Shown in pieces: positions 19,852 through 28,318 of a DNA stretch of 58,565 bases. Both the position numbers and the translations under genes were made by a program. The DNA comes from Mycobacterium sp. 852002-51961_SCH5331710 (lineage in GTDB: Bacteria > Actinomycetota > Actinomycetes > Mycobacteriales > Mycobacteriaceae), in assembly GCF_001665535.1 (NCBI RefSeq), contig NZ_LZSQ01000061.1, positions 1 through 58,565 of the forward strand. The letters run 5' to 3'. The notes under the pieces were generated by a model that was given only the letters and a program-made list of their open reading frames with translations, did no database searches and was not told where the DNA came from. Each line of letters opens with the position of its first letter. The stretch's first letter is position 1.

Positions 19852-20273
19852 GACACGTTGGTGGCCAGAAACGTCAGCGGAAGCCCGACGACCGACAGGT
19901 CGATCTCGTCGAGATAGGACCCCTCACCCGAGAACCCCTGGCGGAAACGAGTGGTGGAGCCGTAGCGCTGCGCAACGGATTCCGCGGCCGAGGCGTCCGG
20001 TACCCGCAGCACGACCGTGTACACACCGTCGCCGTGGCGATTCAGGAACTCGTTGACATACGTTGCGACCGAGGCCGTGGAGTCGGGAACCGGGCTGATC
20101 AGCTCGATGCCCCGGTTCCAGTCCAGATGGACGCGAACCCCGAGTTCGGTGAGTTCGGCTTCTTCGAATTCGAAGCCGAGGTCGGTGAACATCGCCGCCA
20201 TCGTCTCGCGCCGTTGTGGCGCCACCGCGAACACGACGTGATGCAATTGCAGCGGAGATGCGTTGTCGCTCAT
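19848..20273 (-). CDS. VOC (glyoxalase/dioxygenase fold) protein
   Basis: 141 residues starting MSDNASPLQLHHVVFAV. The first beta strand LHHVVFAV and the later VYTVVLRVPDASAAE give one and a half betaalphabetabetabeta modules of the vicinal-oxygen-chelate fold. His12/13 and Glu near residue 57 (RGIELISPV) could be metal ligands. Members are isomerases, epimerases (for example methylmalonyl-CoA epimerase) or dioxygenases. Start and stop overlap neighbours by 4 nt on each side, tying it firmly to the DapB-like and P450 genes. Function unknown. Confidence 0.75.
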   Translation of the reverse strand: MSDNASPLQLHHVVFAVAPQRRETMAAMFTDLGFEFEEAELTELGVRVHLDWNRGIELISPVPDSTASVATYVNEFLNRHGDGVYTVVLRVPDASAAESVAQRYGSTTRFRQGFSGEGSYLDEIDLSVVGLPLTFLATNVS

Positions 20274-21328
20274 CGGCGTACCAGCCCCCGGGGTTGCACC
20301 AGGCCGAGGTCCAGATGGGTCAGCCATCCGGGCGGGCCGTCGCAGACGTCGGGTATGGCGTTGATGGCCCCCATCGCCGTCCAGGTGTAGCCCGGGTGGG
20401 TCATGGTTCCGTCGGCCCGCACCACCCCTTGCAGCGTGAGTTCGGTGGGCGGGTCGCCCTCGATGACGATGCGATAGCGGGTTCTGCCCCAGTCCCAGGC
20501 AGGGTCGAGCTGGTCGGGTCCGCCGGTCAGGTAGATGGCGTGGTAGACGATCAGCGGTTCGCCGCCTGAACGAGCGGTCCAGGTGTGGTGTTGCGCGGCA
20601 ACGGTTCCACGCGGAATAGCACCCTCGTCGTGCGGGATGTCCTCGGTGGCCACCGCGGCCTGGACGTCTGCGGCGGTCACATCGTCGATGGTCACGCCGA
20701 GTCCGTCGGCGACCATGTGCATCGACTGCGCGAAGAAGGGCACGCCGAGCCCGAGGATCGTCGGTTCCGAGAGGAACTTCTCCTTGTCCTTGCCGAATCC
20801 CATCCAGTCGATGTGGTCCATCGGGGCGTCGGTCAGCACGTTGACGACTTCCCACACCTCGATCTTGTCGATCGCGCTGGCGACGCGCGCGAGGGTGAGG
20901 GGCAGGATGTCACCGGCGTAGCCGGGATGGATGCCGCCGGCGTGGAAGGAGGCCCCGCCGTCTTGACATGCGGCGCGGATCTTGTCGCCACCGTCGCGGA
21001 AATCCTCTGTGGGATGGAAGAAACCACTTGTCGTGACGACATTCTTGCCTGACCGCAGGAGTCCGCACACGGTGTCGATGTCCATGATGACGGGCGTGTA
21101 GAACACACAGTCGGCGTCGAGGGCGGTGATCGAGTCGACGTCGTCGGTCGCGACCACCCCGACGGGCCCGATGCCCGCGATCTCGCCGGCATCCTTGCCG
21201 ACCTTGTCCTTGCTGTGCACCAGCACCCCGACGAGGTCGAAGACCGGACCTTGCGCGAAATGCCGCAACCCGACCTGGCCGACGTCGCCCGTCATCCACT
21301 GGATGACCCGGTAGGTTTTCTCAGGCAT
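20270..21328 (-). CDS. DapB-fold NAD(P)-dependent oxidoreductase
   Basis: 352 residues with a dihydrodipicolinate-reductase-like Rossmann domain: YRVIQWMTGDVGQVGLRHFA at the N-terminus, then LVGVLVHSKDKVGKDAGEIAG, DCVFYTP and KNVVTTSGFFHP. The group includes 2,4-diaminopentanoate dehydrogenase-like proteins. Three homologues occur in this window, each beginning with a V(I)QW/VQF-T-G-D/N-V-G pattern. The stop overlaps the VOC start by 4 nt. Many mycobacterial copies sit next to P450s, which suggests a dehydrogenase acting on an oxygenated lipid; no substrate is known to me. Confidence 0.8.
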   Translation of the reverse strand: MPEKTYRVIQWMTGDVGQVGLRHFAQGPVFDLVGVLVHSKDKVGKDAGEIAGIGPVGVVATDDVDSITALDADCVFYTPVIMDIDTVCGLLRSGKNVVTTSGFFHPTEDFRDGGDKIRAACQDGGASFHAGGIHPGYAGDILPLTLARVASAIDKIEVWEVVNVLTDAPMDHIDWMGFGKDKEKFLSEPTILGLGVPFFAQSMHMVADGLGVTIDDVTAADVQAAVATEDIPHDEGAIPRGTVAAQHHTWTARSGGEPLIVYHAIYLTGGPDQLDPAWDWGRTRYRIVIEGDPPTELTLQGVVRADGTMTHPGYTWTAMGAINAIPDVCDGPPGWLTHLDLGLVQPRGLVRR

Positions 21329-21383
21329 TGAGGACTCCCCGCGGAAGTAGCAGCGGCAGATCGTTGTAGGTGGCGATGCCCGG

Positions 21384-22370
21384 TTACGCCGCCACGACGG
21401 CCGGGATCGCGGTGATCGCCGGCATCGCGACGATCGACAGGCCGAGCATGATGTAGTCGTCCAGGGTCTCGCCCACGAAACCCTCGGGCGGAAGGAAACT
21501 CAGCGTGGTCTTGATGGTCGGCGTGCCCGCGACCTCCACCGTGTAGCCCATGTCGAGTTCCCAATCCGGGTCGAGCGTCTGGCCCTTGCGCCACCGCCCG
21601 CGAATCTCGATGACCTCCTTGCCGCCGACGATCCCCTTCCAGCCGACGTCGACCCCGGCGACGCAGCCCTTCGCGATCACCCAGTCGCCGGGCAGGTGGA
21701 GGTCGGCAGTGGTCTGGGCGTACGCGACGTCGCAGCGGACCTCGTCGAGACTCACACCGAGCGCTTCGGCGACGAGCAGGACACCGTCGCGGAAGATCGC
21801 CGAGCCCTTCTCGGTGATCGATTTCAGATCTGGATGGTCGATGGGATAACCGAAGCCCATGGGCTTCTCGGTGTCCGGTGAGTTGTAGATCGTGGTGTCG
21901 ATGGCCTCCACGACCGACACCTTGTCCACGCTCTCCGATAAGCCCGCCGACACGATGGCGAAGAGTTGGATGAAGCCGGGGTTGATTCCGCTGCCGAAAA
22001 TGGTCGACTGACCGTGCCGGCAGGCCTCGACGATGCGGTCGCGGTCGTCGCCGAAGAAGTGGCCGGTGATGAACTCGGATGTGGAGACGATGTTCACCCC
22101 GGCGCGCAGTATTCGAACCATCTCGTCCACGTCAGCGAACATCGGGTTGTAGACGACACAGTCCGGTCGCAGCGCCAGCAGGGCGTCGACGTCGTCGGTC
22201 GCGGTCACGCCCAGCGGGTCGATGCCGCACAACTCCCCCACATCGCGACCGACTTTGTCTTTTGACCACGCATAGCATCCGACCAGCTCCAGATGCGGGT
22301 TGCGGGCCACCGCGCGGACCGAACGCTTGCCCACGTTGCCCGTTGTCCATTGGACGATGCGGTACGTCAT
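21384..22370 (-). CDS. DapB-fold NAD(P)-dependent oxidoreductase
   Basis: 328 residues, paralogous to the next gene: YRIVQWTTGNVGKRSVRAVA, LVGCYAWSKDKVGRDVGELCG, DCVVYNPMF, NIVSTSEF. ATG 22370 overlaps the P450 stop by 4 nt (ATGA); the frame extends to 22604 inside the P450 but that part is unrelated. A 55-nt gap separates it from the following paralogue. The two may form a heteromer or act on successive alcohols; this is inference. Confidence 0.8.
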   Translation of the reverse strand: MTYRIVQWTTGNVGKRSVRAVARNPHLELVGCYAWSKDKVGRDVGELCGIDPLGVTATDDVDALLALRPDCVVYNPMFADVDEMVRILRAGVNIVSTSEFITGHFFGDDRDRIVEACRHGQSTIFGSGINPGFIQLFAIVSAGLSESVDKVSVVEAIDTTIYNSPDTEKPMGFGYPIDHPDLKSITEKGSAIFRDGVLLVAEALGVSLDEVRCDVAYAQTTADLHLPGDWVIAKGCVAGVDVGWKGIVGGKEVIEIRGRWRKGQTLDPDWELDMGYTVEVAGTPTIKTTLSFLPPEGFVGETLDDYIMLGLSIVAMPAITAIPAVVAA

Positions 22371-23590
22371 GCCGCCGACCGTTCGGCGGGGCTGAAAATT
22401 ACTGGCACCGAGCGGAATCCGCGGGTGACCGAGCTCCCGTGAAAGTGTCCCGATGCATCGGGATCGAGGGCGAGGTCCGGCATCCGCGTCAGCACCTGCT
22501 CGAGACCGACCTGGAACTCCAGTCGCGCGAGGTTCGAGCCGAGGCAGCGGTGTACACCCGCACCGAAGCCCAGATGCCGGTTCTCCCGGCGGTCGAGGAT
22601 GCACCGGTCGGCGTTGCGGAACTCGCGTTCGTCCCGGTTGGCGGAGGCGTAGTTGACGATGACCGACTGGCCCGGTTCGAACATCTGCCCACCCAATTCG
22701 ACCTCTTTGGCGACAGTGCGGGGAATTCCGTGGATCGACCCGCCGAATCGGATGAACTCCTCGACCGCGCGCGGCACCATGTCGGCGTCGCCGGCCAACC
22801 GGTCACGCTCCTCGGGATGGGTGGCGAGGTAGTGGAAGGCGAATGACATCGCGCTCGCGGTGGTCTCGAGACCGGCCTGCACCAGCAGCATCGCGTTCGA
22901 CACCACGTCGGCGAACGGCAGCTTCTCGCCGTCGATCTCGGCCGACAGCAGGACGTCGATCATGTCGTCCTGGGGTGGTGCGGCGCTGCGCTCGGCCACC
23001 GCATCGTGGATGTGCTGGTAGAGACCACCCCATGCGGACATTCGCTCGTCCTCGGTCGCCCCGTTGAGGGCGGTGTCCGTCAGCTCGATACACAGCGGGA
23101 CATCGCCGATCGGCATGCCGAGGAGGTATTTGAAGAACACGATGCCGGGCTGCCGCCAGGCCACCTCGGCCAGGTCCCCGGCACCGCGTTCGATGAAGCC
23201 GTCGATCAGTCGATCGGTCTCCTCCCGGATCTGCGGCCGCAGCGCCTTCATCCTGGCCGGGGAGAAGTACGGATTGAGCACCTTGCGAAACTTCTGCTGA
23301 CGCGGCGGATCGAGGGTGATGACGAGGTCGCCCGCGAGGTGCTCGGACGCTTCGGGTGTCGGATTGCTGGAGAAGTGCTGCCAGTCCTGGAGGATCTTGT
23401 AGCACTGCTCATACCGCACAGCCACCCACGCGCCGCCGGGGGTGGCGCTGAGGAACGGCGAATCGGTGTGGGCGAACGGCGCATTGCGCCGCATCACCGC
23501 GTATACGTCGTAGAGGAACTCCTCGTCGTTGAAATCCTCGTGCCGGAGATCCCAGTTCGCCGCGTGTTCCTCGGCGGCTTTTCGGCTCAC
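22367..23590 (-). CDS. Cytochrome P450 (AGxET I-helix)
   Basis: 407 residues from GTG 23590, which overlaps the upstream gene by 4 nt (GTGA). I-helix QAGLETTAS has Glu242 where most P450s have Asp, K-helix EFIR (278-281), heme loop [15 protein letters not shown] with C349. The N-terminus ([21 protein letters not shown], residues 9-29) resembles mycobacterial P450s that take bulky lipids. It is the first of the overlapping enzyme genes and directly follows the bitopic protein of the membrane cluster, physically linking the two halves of the locus. Confidence 0.92.
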   Translation of the reverse strand: MSRKAAEEHAANWDLRHEDFNDEEFLYDVYAVMRRNAPFAHTDSPFLSATPGGAWVAVRYEQCYKILQDWQHFSSNPTPEASEHLAGDLVITLDPPRQQKFRKVLNPYFSPARMKALRPQIREETDRLIDGFIERGAGDLAEVAWRQPGIVFFKYLLGMPIGDVPLCIELTDTALNGATEDERMSAWGGLYQHIHDAVAERSAAPPQDDMIDVLLSAEIDGEKLPFADVVSNAMLLVQAGLETTASAMSFAFHYLATHPEERDRLAGDADMVPRAVEEFIRFGGSIHGIPRTVAKEVELGGQMFEPGQSVIVNYASANRDEREFRNADRCILDRRENRHLGFGAGVHRCLGSNLARLEFQVGLEQVLTRMPDLALDPDASGHFHGSSVTRGFRSVPVIFSPAERSAA

Positions 23591-24027
23591 GGAGCCGGAT
23601 TCCCTTGGGATTGGGCGGCTTGCCGCGCCTCCCGCTCCTCGTGGATGCGGACCAGTTCGCGCCAACCGATCCGGTTGTACTTCGGCACCGGCTGAATGCC
23701 CCACTCGTCCTGAGCGGTGTCCTTGCCCTCGGCGCCCTCCGGGGGACCCAGCGGCGGATACGGCACCTTGCACTCCAGCGCGTCATCGGAGTAGCGGACC
23801 TTGAGCAGCTCGCTGCAGATCTCGGTGAGGCTCAGGGTGGGATAGCCGTAGTAGACCGCCATGAACGGCAGCGTGAACGCGCCCTCGATCACCAGCGCGA
23901 CCAGGCAGACGAGCACGGCACGCTTGATGTAGAGGTGCATCCGCGCGTAGTACGGCGTGGTGCCGGGTGGTAGGTCGTCGGCGTTGTCCTTTTCGCCGCT
24001 GTCGGGGGTGAGTGAAGGCGATGTCAT
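23587..24027 (-). CDS. Bitopic membrane protein of unknown function
   Basis: 146 residues. A charged N-terminal tail is followed by one strong membrane helix at about residues 36-60 ([20 protein letters not shown]), then an outward-facing domain of about 85 residues with Cys near 71 and 86 that could form a disulfide, a proline-rich stretch [12 protein letters not shown], and an amphipathic, charged C-terminal helix. I recognise no family. AAGGAG lies eight bases before ATG 24027. It lies 21 nt after a multi-pass membrane protein and overlaps the P450 by 4 nt, so it is probably a subunit of the same membrane complex. Confidence 0.75.
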   Translation of the reverse strand: MTSPSLTPDSGEKDNADDLPPGTTPYYARMHLYIKRAVLVCLVALVIEGAFTLPFMAVYYGYPTLSLTEICSELLKVRYSDDALECKVPYPPLGPPEGAEGKDTAQDEWGIQPVPKYNRIGWRELVRIHEEREARQAAQSQGNPAP

Positions 24028-24048
24028 CAGTCGGCTCCTTGAACCTGT

Positions 24049-24771
24049 TCAGTCGGTGAAGATTTCGCGGTTGACCGTGTGGAGATACGGAATGGCCAAG
24101 AAGGGCGTGATGTAGAAGATGTCGTACAGCCACCAACCGATGACCGGGAAGACCACGCCGGCATAGCGCACGTCGGCGTACATCGTCATGTTGAACACGT
24201 ACAGACACCAGATGAGCACGCCCATCCAGCAGGTGATGATCATCCACTGATGACCCCAGCGCTTCATCTGCAGAAACCCGATTGCCGCGGCGCACCGCAT
24301 CGCGAAAACCGTCAGGATCATGCCGAACACCATCGACTTCTCGCCCGGTCCGGCCGCGCCCCCGACCCACAGTTCGTTGTAGTGCCAGAAGTAGCCGGCG
24401 TCGAACATTGCACCCCAGCCGACCATCAGCACCCGGTTGATCAGCGTGTGGTTGGCGACCAGGTCGAGCGCCCAGCCGAGGCTGTTGAGCATTCCGTCGA
24501 TCAGCACGAGATAGCCGATCAGAGTGACGATCATCGGCCGCATCGACAACCCGGCGCGCGCAGCCTGACGCTGGAGCCACACGCCGCGCATGAAGATGGG
24601 AAATCCGATCAGCCCGGGCGCCCACATACCCATCAGCGCGGCACCGACGATCATCCACTTGTCCGCACGGCGCTGGGCGAGCCGCGATTCCTCGTGGTGC
24701 TCCTCGAGGCTCACGGACCCGTCCCCCGCCACGGGCGCATTCGAACGACGGTTCAGCAGCGGCAGATTCAC
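24049..24771 (-). CDS. Multi-pass membrane protein, paralogue A
   Basis: 240 residues with about six membrane helices. Polar, potentially metal-binding residues lie in or beside helices: H108 (ANHT), H130 and E133 (FWHYNELW), H174 (WGHQW), H231 (LHTVN), plus D92, D103 and D124. No family recognised. A second copy is at 27580-28275; the last 122 residues differ at only 12 positions. GTG 24771 overlaps the tiny upstream gene by 4 nt; an in-frame ATG at 24783 is the alternative start. With a NorQ/NorD-type pair alongside, a membrane metalloenzyme subunit is the best guess, not established. Confidence 0.78.
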   Translation of the reverse strand: MNLPLLNRRSNAPVAGDGSVSLEEHHEESRLAQRRADKWMIVGAALMGMWAPGLIGFPIFMRGVWLQRQAARAGLSMRPMIVTLIGYLVLIDGMLNSLGWALDLVANHTLINRVLMVGWGAMFDAGYFWHYNELWVGGAAGPGEKSMVFGMILTVFAMRCAAAIGFLQMKRWGHQWMIITCWMGVLIWCLYVFNMTMYADVRYAGVVFPVIGWWLYDIFYITPFLAIPYLHTVNREIFTD

Positions 24772-24896
24772 AATTCCCACCATCCGCGCGCGAACGACAT
24801 GTAGAGCTGGATCGCGAACATCGCGAACAGGTAGCCGTAGATGACTATCTGCAGAATGATCAGCGCCTTCTTGCGCTTGCGCTCCTTTTGATCCAT
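24768..24896 (-). CDS. Tiny single-helix membrane protein (42 aa)
   Basis: The product is MDQKERKRKKALIILQIVIY followed by a continuous hydrophobic stretch to residue 35 and a C-terminal ARGWWEL. A highly basic N-terminus and one helix predict an N-in membrane peptide. AAGGAG eight bases before ATG 24896 is a strong ribosome-binding site, and the stop overlaps the next gene by 4 nt, so this is a real gene and not a chance frame. Possible small subunit or assembly factor of the adjacent membrane proteins. Confidence 0.72.
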   Translation of the reverse strand: MDQKERKRKKALIILQIVIYGYLFAMFAIQLYMSFARGWWEL

Positions 24897-24912
24897 GCGG
24901 TTGGACTCCTTC

Positions 24913-25734
24913 CTAGCCGTGGGTGCTACCAGCGTCGGCGGCCAGGCTGGCCACGGCGACTTCACGCAAGCCGTCGGTGATGGCACCGTCGGTGGACAGC
25001 GGCGCGAGGATGCAGGCCTCGGCGGCTTCCAGTTCGGTTGCGCCGGCGACGATCAGCTGCGCGGCGGTCACGAGCACGCGGGTGGACGGCGGTTCGAAGT
25101 GGAATGCCTCATCGGCGGTGCGGATGGCCGTGGCGCAGTGCACGAGTCGTGTCGCGGTCGCGGAGTCCACGCCCGTTTCGGCGACGATGACCTCGGCTTC
25201 GCGGCCGGGTGCCAGGTACCTCATCGGGATCGTGACGAAGCGTTGCCGGAACGACGGTTTGAGTTCCTTCAGCGAGCTGCGGTAGGCGGGGTTGTACGAG
25301 CAGACCAGCATGAAGGTGTCCGGCGCCTTGACGACCTCACCGGCCCGGTCGAGGTACAGCGCGCGGCGGTGATCGGTCAACGAGTGCAGGATGGCCAGCG
25401 AGTCGTGGCGGGCCTCCACCACCTCGTCGAGATAGCAGATCGCACCGTCTTTCACGGCCCTGGTGAGAGGCCCGTCCGTCCACACCACGTCGCCGCCGGT
25501 GACCATGAACCGTCCGACAAGGTCGGAACTCGTCAAGTCGTCGTGGCAGCTGATCGTCACGACGGGCCGACGCAGCAGCACCCCCATGTGCTCGACGAGG
25601 CGGGTCTTGCCGCAGCCGGTCGGACCGGTCAGCATCACCGGCAGCCGTTGCTGGTAGGCCTGCTCGAAGAGCTGGACTTCGTTGGCGTTCGCGAAATAGT
25701 CGCTGTTAACTGTTCGTTCGCTGGCGTCGGTCAT
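24913..25734 (-). CDS. MoxR-group AAA+ ATPase, NorQ/CbbQ/NirQ-like
   Basis: 273 residues. Walker A GPTGCGKT (37-44), Walker B ICYLDE (99-104, D103/E104), sensor-1 Asn148 in CSYNP, and LKPSFRQRF carrying the probable arginine finger. Length and the N-terminal NANEVQLFEQAYQQRLPVML pattern match CbbQ/NorQ/NirQ rather than larger MoxR proteins. These hexameric ATPases work with a vWA partner to activate Rubisco or nitric-oxide reductase by remodelling or metal loading. The vWA partner is directly upstream, overlapping by 4 nt. No Rubisco or NorB gene is nearby, so the client is different. Confidence 0.9.
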   Translation of the reverse strand: MTDASERTVNSDYFANANEVQLFEQAYQQRLPVMLTGPTGCGKTRLVEHMGVLLRRPVVTISCHDDLTSSDLVGRFMVTGGDVVWTDGPLTRAVKDGAICYLDEVVEARHDSLAILHSLTDHRRALYLDRAGEVVKAPDTFMLVCSYNPAYRSSLKELKPSFRQRFVTIPMRYLAPGREAEVIVAETGVDSATATRLVHCATAIRTADEAFHFEPPSTRVLVTAAQLIVAGATELEAAEACILAPLSTDGAITDGLREVAVASLAADAGSTHG

Positions 25735-27260
25735 GCGGCCACCAATTCACGATGGACGTGGGCAAGCACTCGGGGCAGCTCCTCGACTCGTCGGATGCGT
25801 TGTGAGCGTTGAGGTCCGAAGACCTCCGGCAACGGGTCGACGCGGGTGGGCCCCACGCCGACGTAGTAGATGCGAACACCCGCGTCGTTGGCCTCTTCGA
25901 CGGCGTGTGCGGCGTCGGCCCAGGCGTATCGGCCCTCGTATCCCTCGTCGGAGATGAGCCCGTCACCGATCACGATGAGCAGCCGGCGCTCGGACGGTTG
26001 CGCGAGCAATCGGCTGGTCAGATGGCGCAGCGGGGCGCCGAGCCGGGTGTAGCCGCCGGTGGCCAGTCCGAGACGGCCGGGCGGCACGAACCTGCGGTCC
26101 TCGAAGTCCTTGAGGCAACTGACTTCGACGCGGTGACGGGTGTTTCCGGTGAACACGAAAATGCCGTGCCTCTCGCGGGCCAGCGTCATCGCGCGCGAAA
26201 GCGCGTCGGCGCAGGCCAACTCGAGCTTGAAGATGCGACCGCCGTGCACTCCGAGCGACGAACTGCCGTCCAGCAGAAGGGCCGTGGTGACGTCCCGGTT
26301 GCTGGGCAGCAGTTCGCGGAAGAGCCGCGGCTCGATCGCCTCACCGGTGGCGAGGTCGACGTAGTGGTTGACGTACTGTTCGACGTCCAGGTCGGACCCG
26401 TCCTCCAACCGGTTCTTCATCGCGCGGTGGGTGTGCTCCTCGAACCACCGGCGCAGTTCTGCGGATACGGATTCCGGCTCGCGCGTGCGCGAGGCGTGCG
26501 CCTTCTCGAGCACGGCGACGTGGTCGCGCATGAAACTCTTGGTCCACGCATTCCATTCGGGGTAAGGGATTCCGGGCCGGTGGTCGGGCGTGATGTCGAG
26601 ATCGTTGTCCTGAGGACGGCTCGGCGGCGGAAGGTTCGGATTGCGAATTCCGCCGTCGCCTCCGACAGGGATGGAATACGGCCGCGGCAGCCGCTTCTCG
26701 GATGTGGTCCACGGCATCCTGCCCAGCGTGCGCCGCAGCTTGTCCGACATGCTCCGCGGAGCGGTGTACGCCAGAGGAAGCCGGCCGAACAGTGGATCGA
26801 CGCCGAGCGATTCGGTGGTGCGCGCCAAGGCGATCGCCCGGTTGAGCATCGAGGTCGCATCGAGGTCGCCGTCGAGCATCTCGATGGCGCCGAGTACGCG
26901 CGCGAACTCGGGCAGCAGACCGGGCCAGCGCTCGGCAGCCCAGCCCAGGGCGACACCGGCCTCCACCACGGTCAACGCCTGCAGCTCACGTGTCGACAGT
27001 TCGTTCAGCCGGAACCCGACCACCTTGTCCTTCGACGGCGAGCACTGCAGCGCGATCCCACAGGTGAGCGTCCGTCGGGTCCAGCCGTGAGCGATCGGAT
27101 ACGGCACGTGGACGTAATCCAGTGCGGCGTTGAGGCCGAACGCACGGTGCTGCCCGGTCACGAGGCGAACGCCTTGGCGCCGCTGCCCGCTCAGCGCCAC
27201 GGCCGTCACCGCGCAACTGCGCTCGACCGCCATCGCGTGTGAGTCGGAGAGTTCAGCCAT
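25731..27260 (-). CDS. vWA-domain protein, NorD/CbbO-like partner of the AAA+ ATPase
   Basis: 509 residues. A divergent N-terminal region of about 300 residues is followed by a C-terminal vWA domain with the MIDAS motif D331-G-S333-S-S335 (LLLDGSSSLG) and IVIGDGLISDEGYEG later in the domain. NorD/CbbO proteins use this domain to link the AAA+ ring to the client enzyme through a divalent metal. The 4-nt overlap with the ATPase gene and the shared order with norQ-norD and cbbQ-cbbO operons support a functional pair. The N-terminal half is shorter than I would expect for NorD, so client recognition may be specific. Confidence 0.85.
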   Translation of the reverse strand: MAELSDSHAMAVERSCAVTAVALSGQRRQGVRLVTGQHRAFGLNAALDYVHVPYPIAHGWTRRTLTCGIALQCSPSKDKVVGFRLNELSTRELQALTVVEAGVALGWAAERWPGLLPEFARVLGAIEMLDGDLDATSMLNRAIALARTTESLGVDPLFGRLPLAYTAPRSMSDKLRRTLGRMPWTTSEKRLPRPYSIPVGGDGGIRNPNLPPPSRPQDNDLDITPDHRPGIPYPEWNAWTKSFMRDHVAVLEKAHASRTREPESVSAELRRWFEEHTHRAMKNRLEDGSDLDVEQYVNHYVDLATGEAIEPRLFRELLPSNRDVTTALLLDGSSSLGVHGGRIFKLELACADALSRAMTLARERHGIFVFTGNTRHRVEVSCLKDFEDRRFVPPGRLGLATGGYTRLGAPLRHLTSRLLAQPSERRLLIVIGDGLISDEGYEGRYAWADAAHAVEEANDAGVRIYYVGVGPTRVDPLPEVFGPQRSQRIRRVEELPRVLAHVHRELVAA

Positions 27261-27275
27261 GGAATTCGGGGCCGC

Positions 27276-27380
27276 TCAGAAGGTTCCGATGTTGGAGAAC
27301 ATCCAGTACCAGAACCAGATGATCAGGCCGGTGCCGCCCCAGGCGGCGACGTAGCGAAGTATCTCCCAGATCCAGTCCAC
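27276..27380 (-). CDS. Tiny Trp-rich single-helix membrane protein (34 aa)
   Basis: GTG 27380 with GGAGG seven bases upstream encodes MDWIWEILRYVAAWGGTGLI followed by IWFWYWMFSNIGTF. One helix spans almost the whole chain and six of 34 residues are Trp. The stop is 15 nt before the vWA gene. Strong translation signals and its position between genes of one operon support it as real. Resembles tiny subunits of respiratory or oxygenase complexes in size and composition only. Confidence 0.65.
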   Translation of the reverse strand: MDWIWEILRYVAAWGGTGLIIWFWYWMFSNIGTF

Positions 27381-27408
27381 GTGGGCGCCTCCTCGGAGCG
27401 GGTTGATG

Positions 27409-27531
27409 TCAGCGGGAAGTGCTCAGCCGCACGGCCGAGGTGGTCGGTTCGGGCGGCACCGGATGGCGACCGCGGCCGTCAGTTCGTCCCCGGCCTTCCA
27501 CGCGCGCCAACAGCTTGGCCTGAGCCGTCAT
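27409..27531 (-). CDS. Small soluble basic peptide (40 aa)
   Basis: ATG 27531, preceded by AAAGGGG, encodes MTAQAKLLARVEGRGRTDGR followed by a Pro/Arg-rich tail ending RLSTSR. No membrane segment. It would be the first gene of the AAA+/vWA transcription unit, just downstream of a TTGAC-type operator and a TTGACC-N17-TACAAA promoter-like pair. It could be a real small protein or a leader peptide; I know no homologue. Confidence 0.5.
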   Translation of the reverse strand: MTAQAKLLARVEGRGRTDGRGRHPVPPEPTTSAVRLSTSR

Positions 27532-27557
27532 GGTATGCCCCTTTGTAGTCCATATAC

Positions 27558-27569
27558 TGACTTAGGTCA
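27558..27569. promoter_or_regulatory. Operator-like site TGAC-ttag-GTCA
   Basis: One of three TTGAC-N4-GTCA(A/G) sites in 1.4 kb. On the minus strand it reads TTGACCTAAGTCAG and overlaps the -35 of a possible promoter (TTGACC, 17 bases, TACAAA) for the AAA+/vWA unit. Confidence 0.6.
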
Positions 27570-27579
27570 ATGAGTTGAG

Positions 27580-28275
27580 TCAGTCAGAGAAGATTTCCCT
27601 GTTCACCGTGTGCAGGTACGGAATCGCGAGGAACGGCGTGATGTAGAAGATGTCGTACAGCCACCAACCGACGACGGGGAAGATCGTGCCCGCGTACCGC
27701 ACGTCGGCGTACATCGTCATGTTGAACACATACAGACACCAGATGAGCACACCCATCCAGCAGGTGACGATCATCCACTGGTGACCCCAGCGCTTCATCT
27801 GCAGGAACCCGATTCCCGCGGCGATCCGCATGGTGAAGACGGTGAGGATCATCCCGACCTCCATCGCCTTCTCGCCCGGTCCGGCGGCGCCGCCGAGCCA
27901 CAGCTCGTTGTAGTGCCAGAAGTAACCGGCGTCGAACATCGCGCCCCAGCCGTTCAACAGGATTCGCGCCAGGATGGTGTGGTTCGCCACCAGGTCGAGC
28001 GCCCAGCCCACCGTATTGATGGCCGCGTCGATGATCACCAGATAGCCGATCAGTGTGACGATCATCGGACGCACGGACAGGCCCTCGCGCGCAGCCTTAC
28101 GCAGCAGCCAGACACCGCGCAGAAACAGCGGGAGGCCGAAGATCCCAAGGGCCGCGGTGCCGATGAGCAGGCTGCCGGATATCAGCCACTTGTCCGCCTG
28201 GCGTTGGGCCAGCCGGGAGCGTTCCATGTGCTCGTCCAGACCGCCGGCGGCGACGGGTTCTGTGCGCAGAGTCAA
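27580..28275 (-). CDS. Multi-pass membrane protein, paralogue B
   Basis: 231 residues with about six helices. The C-terminal 122 residues match paralogue A at 110 positions, and the candidate metal ligands are all kept (H99, H121, E124, H165, H222). The N-terminal 30 residues differ in sequence and length. The start is TTG 28275 with AGGAGG upstream (aggagggtgccTTG). It stands at the head of the minus-strand series, 50 nt or less from operator-like sites on both sides. The pair may form a heterodimer around one active site; function is not recognised. Confidence 0.8.
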   Translation of the reverse strand: MTLRTEPVAAGGLDEHMERSRLAQRQADKWLISGSLLIGTAALGIFGLPLFLRGVWLLRKAAREGLSVRPMIVTLIGYLVIIDAAINTVGWALDLVANHTILARILLNGWGAMFDAGYFWHYNELWLGGAAGPGEKAMEVGMILTVFTMRIAAGIGFLQMKRWGHQWMIVTCWMGVLIWCLYVFNMTMYADVRYAGTIFPVVGWWLYDIFYITPFLAIPYLHTVNREIFSD

Positions 28276-28318
28276 GGCACCCTCCTGAGAGTCGGCCTTG
28301 TGAGCATCGCAGGAAGAC

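Noticed and set aside
25809..27242. 477-codon plus-strand frame opposite the vWA gene
   Set aside because: Antisense shadow of the vWA gene; no recognisable domain or ribosome-binding site.
23587..28275. Membrane proteins as PmoA/PmoC (particulate methane/hydrocarbon monooxygenase) subunits
   Set aside because: I compared them with remembered PmoA and PmoC sequences and saw no shared motifs, and no PmoB-like cupredoxin protein is present. Only the general idea of a membrane metalloenzyme is kept.
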